A stretch of DNA of 6,597 bases from assembly GCF_018260555.1 (NCBI RefSeq), contig NZ_JAGLBB010000048.1:1-6597 (forward strand). Direction: 5' to 3'. The notes under the pieces are model-generated. The model had not been told where the DNA came from and made no database searches. It worked only from the letters and a program-made list of their open reading frames with translations. The DNA is from Deinococcus sp. (lineage in GTDB: Bacteria > Deinococcota > Deinococci > Deinococcales > Deinococcaceae). Each line of letters begins with the position of its first letter. Position 1 is the first letter of the stretch. A program made the translations under genes and the position numbers. Of the stretch, positions 5,945 through 6,597 are shown piece after piece.

Positions 5945-6597
5945 CTACAGCTTGTCCCCCACATGAATGGCGGCGATGCCGAAGGTCAGCAGGCGGTAGC
6001 GGGTGCGCAGGCCCGTGGCGCGCATCAGGCCCGCCAGCCGCTCGGGTTCCGGGAAGGCCAGCACGCTCTCGGGCAGGTACGTGTACGCCCCGGCGTTTCC
6101 GCTGATCAGCCCGCCGATGCGCGGCAGCACATGCTGGAAGTACACGCGGAACACGCTGCCCAGCAGGCCCGGCCGGGGTGGCGGGAACTCCAGGATCACG
6201 GCCCGCCCGCCCGGCGCCAGCACCCGCCAGAACTCCGCGAGGCCGCGCTCGTAATCCGCGAAGTTCCGGAACCCGAACGCGCAGGTGATCGAGTCGAAAC
6301 TCCCGTCCGGGTACGGCAGGTTCAGCGCGTCCCCTTCCTCCAGGCGGATGTCGATGTGCCGCGCGGCGGCCTTCTCGCGGCCGATGGCAAGCATCTGCGG
6401 CACGAAATCACTGCCGACCACCTCGGCGCCCGGCGCGCGGGTCTTGAGTTCCAGCGCGAAATCTGCCGTGCCGGTTGCCACGTCCAGCACCCGCGCCGGA
6501 TTCAGGGCCAGCGCCTCCTGCGCCGCCGCCCGGCGCCACGCCTTATCCACGCCGAGGCTCAGCACGCGGTTCAGAAGGTCGTAACGGGGCGCGATGC
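5945..6597 (-). CDS. ubiE: Demethylmenaquinone methyltransferase UbiE/MenG, 5' end outside window
   Basis: This is an S-adenosylmethionine-dependent C-methyltransferase that converts demethylmenaquinone to menaquinone, the last step of menaquinone synthesis; it acts at the membrane surface. The frame is open to the right edge and its first visible residues, IAPRYDLLNR, belong to the conserved UbiE N-terminus, so the true start lies beyond 6597; the GTG at 6563-6565 is internal. Counting from the first visible codon, the SAM motif LDVATGTAD is at 37-45, the acidic residue of motif II in GSDF at about 63, GDALNLPY at 88-95, the FGFRN family motif at 107-111, RVLAPGG at 124-130, YTYLPESV at 171-178 and the C-terminal HVGDKL at 211-216. 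It runs in the same direction as dnaK, but 355 bp and a separate promoter lie between them. The menaquinone role is chosen because Deinococcus uses menaquinone. Confidence 0.93.
   Translation of the reverse strand, partial: IAPRYDLLNRVLSLGVDKAWRRAAAQEALALNPARVLDVATGTADFALELKTRAPGAEVVGSDFVPQMLAIGREKAAARHIDIRLEEGDALNLPYPDGSFDSITCAFGFRNFADYERGLAEFWRVLAPGGRAVILEFPPPRPGLLGSVFRVYFQHVLPRIGGLISGNAGAYTYLPESVLAFPEPERLAGLMRATGLRTRYRLLTFGIAAIHVGDKL

Noticed and set aside
6563..6565. GTG as the start of the ubiE gene
   Set aside because: The frame stays open to the window edge and the ten upstream codons encode the conserved UbiE N-terminal segment IAPRYDLLNR, so this GTG is an internal Val.

Overview
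The window looks like a chromosomal segment of a Deinococcus-group bacterium. The evidence is the high G+C content, the gene set dnaK / grpE / VF530-family gene / dnaJ, a DnaJ without a zinc finger, an HspR-type (HAIR) operator in front of dnaK rather than a CIRCE element, and short intergenic repeats with imperfect terminal inverted repeats. The species cannot be named from sequence alone, and the genus call rests on recognition rather than a search.

Layout, left to right. Positions 1-391 contain no gene. They hold a 30-bp-period direct repeat at the left edge, then two abutting copies of an intergenic repeat family, one well preserved and one degenerate, each with a strong hairpin. At 392-1360 on the plus strand lies a classical-fold short-chain dehydrogenase/reductase, followed by a strong terminator-like hairpin and a third repeat copy that ends 7 bp from the dnaJ stop codon. 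All remaining genes are on the minus strand and are read right to left. ubiE/menG (5945-6597, cut by the right edge) comes first, then dnaK (5589 to 3703), grpE (3458 to 2817), a small VF530/DUF2132 gene (2803 to 2510) and dnaJ (2447 to 1533). A fourth repeat copy lies between ubiE and the dnaK promoter.

DnaK, GrpE and DnaJ form the Hsp70 folding machine: the ATP-driven chaperone, its nucleotide-exchange factor and its J-domain co-chaperone. The dnaK control region is unusually readable. It has a consensus -35 (TTGACA), a 17-bp spacer, a near-consensus -10 (TATGAT) and a HAIR inverted repeat 4 bp upstream of the -35. Two further small inverted repeats are present, one across the -35/spacer and one just upstream of HAIR. 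A hairpin followed by a T-rich tract lies between dnaK and grpE, so dnaK is probably made largely as its own transcript and grpE-VF530-dnaJ as a second or read-through unit.

No clearly new enzyme system is visible. The points most worth a second look are the repeat family with nested insertion-like hairpins and possible target-site duplications, the layered dnaK operator region, the dnaK/grpE terminator, and the VF530 gene embedded between grpE and dnaJ.
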